Source of the DNA: Deltaproteobacteria bacterium
Lineage (GTDB): Bacteria > UBA10199 > SPLOWO2-01-44-7
NCBI GenBank assembly: GCA_030648035.1
Contig: JAUSII010000101.1
Span: 1-32,292 of the forward strand
Reading direction: 5' to 3'
DNA length: 32,292 nucleotides
Under the pieces are notes generated by a model, which was not told where the DNA came from, searched no databases, and saw nothing but the letters and a program-made list of their open reading frames with translations. Of the stretch, positions 31,567-32,292 are shown in pieces. Every line of letters begins with the position of its first letter. Positions within the stretch are counted from its first letter, which is position 1. Made by a program: the position numbers and the translations under genes.

Positions 31567-32292
31567 ATGATTAAGATTAAAATCGACAATAAGGAAATAG
31601 AAGTGGCGGAGGGTTCCACGGTTTTGCAGGCGGCGCTCGCCAACAAAATCGAGGTCCCCTATTTCTGCTATCATCGCAAACTCTCGATCGCGGGCAATTG
31701 TCGCATGTGTCTGGTCAATGTGAAGGGTTCCAATAAGCCGGTGATTTCGTGCCGCGAACGGGTGCGCGAGGGGATGGAAGTCGACGCCTCTTCGCCGGTC
31801 GTCAAAAAAATGCAGCAGGGTGTTCTGGAATTTATTCTGGTCAACCATCCTCTCGATTGTCCCATCTGCGATCAATCGGGCGAATGCGATTTGCAGGATA
31901 ACTATTTCAAATTCTCAAAATTTCCATCGCGTCTCGAAGACAAAAAAGTCCACAAACCCAAAGCCGTGCCACTGGGACCGCTGGTGACTTTGGATGATGA
32001 GCGTTGCATTGTCTGCACGCGATGCGTCCGTTTTTGCGATGAGATTGCCGGTACCCACGAGTTGTGTGTGACCCAGCGCGGTGGACATTCCGAACTGCGC
32101 ACCTATCCCGGCAAAGAATTAAACAATCCCTATTCTCTCTGCACCGTTGATGTCTGTCCGGTGGGGGCGCTGACCTCGACCGATTTCCGTTTTAAAAAAC
32201 GGGTCTGGTTTTTAAAAACAACAAATTCCATTTGTACCGGTTGCGCCACCGGCTGTAACATCAAAATGGATTGGAATGATGCGGCGGTTTAT
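31567..32292 (+). CDS. nuoG: NADH-quinone oxidoreductase subunit G, 3' end outside window
   Basis: The frame is open from the ATG at 31567 to the window edge (242 codons). 'MIKIKIDNKEIEVAEGSTVL' and 'PYFCYHRKLSIAGNCRMCLV' form the N-terminal 2Fe-2S ferredoxin domain. 'HPLDCPICDQSGECDLQDNY' binds the N5-type cluster, and 'CIVCTRCVRFCDEIAG' plus 'VDVCPVGALTS' bind a further 4Fe-4S cluster. 'ICTGCATGCNIKM' begins the molybdopterin oxidoreductase-like region with Cys ligands for another cluster. It is the large iron-sulfur subunit of the complex I peripheral arm. The start has no visible Shine-Dalgarno site because the repeat ends 8 bp upstream. Confidence 0.95.
   Translation, partial: MIKIKIDNKEIEVAEGSTVLQAALANKIEVPYFCYHRKLSIAGNCRMCLVNVKGSNKPVISCRERVREGMEVDASSPVVKKMQQGVLEFILVNHPLDCPICDQSGECDLQDNYFKFSKFPSRLEDKKVHKPKAVPLGPLVTLDDERCIVCTRCVRFCDEIAGTHELCVTQRGGHSELRTYPGKELNNPYSLCTVDVCPVGALTSTDFRFKKRVWFLKTTNSICTGCATGCNIKMDWNDAAVY

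Overview
The window is dense, mostly ordinary bacterial DNA from a Gram-negative organism. Evidence for this is a TonB/TonB-dependent receptor pair, lipoproteins, an AmgK/MurU-type cell-wall recycling pair and a complex I operon. Gene content and the abundant short palindromic repeats resemble uncultured 'deltaproteobacterial' or Bdellovibrionota-like lineages. That placement is an impression and was not tested. No rRNA, tRNA, CRISPR array, transposase, integrase or phage gene was seen. No gene-free stretch exceeds about 240 bp.

Layout. 1-5495: two tandem paralogues, each with a von Willebrand A domain followed by HEAT-like repeats (the first is cut by the window edge). 5540-6827: an AbiEi/AbiEii type IV toxin-antitoxin pair. 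6830-9814 (minus): galU, asnS and a cation diffusion facilitator in a tightly packed operon. 9934-10903: two small unknown genes. 11037-15394 (minus): a TonB-dependent receptor, a beta-propeller lipoprotein, a DUF6580-like membrane protein and a TonB protein, probably one uptake operon and perhaps for cobalamin. 15434-17782: diverging from it, a shortened relative of the B12-dependent lysine 5,6-aminomutase alpha subunit and a lipid kinase. 17786-19922 (minus): IPT/TIG lipoprotein, AmgK-like sugar kinase and MurU-like nucleotidyltransferase. 20108-23548 (minus): a 1146-residue transglutaminase-fold protein. 23709-25928: lexA and dinB separated by a four-helix-bundle (IVP-type) gene. 26049-27790: two unknown genes associated with a 56-bp direct repeat. 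27948-32292: nuoC, nuoD, nuoE, nuoF and the start of nuoG.

The most unusual layer is repetitive DNA. At least four families of palindromic repeats are present, and several have become part of genes. One encodes a linker in TonB. One encodes most of the N-terminus (signal peptide region) of a lipoprotein. One encodes the C-terminus of the AmgK-like kinase. One provides the last residues and stop codon of NuoF.

A family starting AGTGCGAT overlaps or lies at the stop codons of lexA, nuoE and nuoF. A related repeat pair forms 28-bp perfect inverted repeats around the four-helix-bundle gene between lexA and dinB. This looks like a small mobile cassette with palindromic, gene-less derivatives inside the nuo operon. 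It is the best candidate here for an undescribed element.
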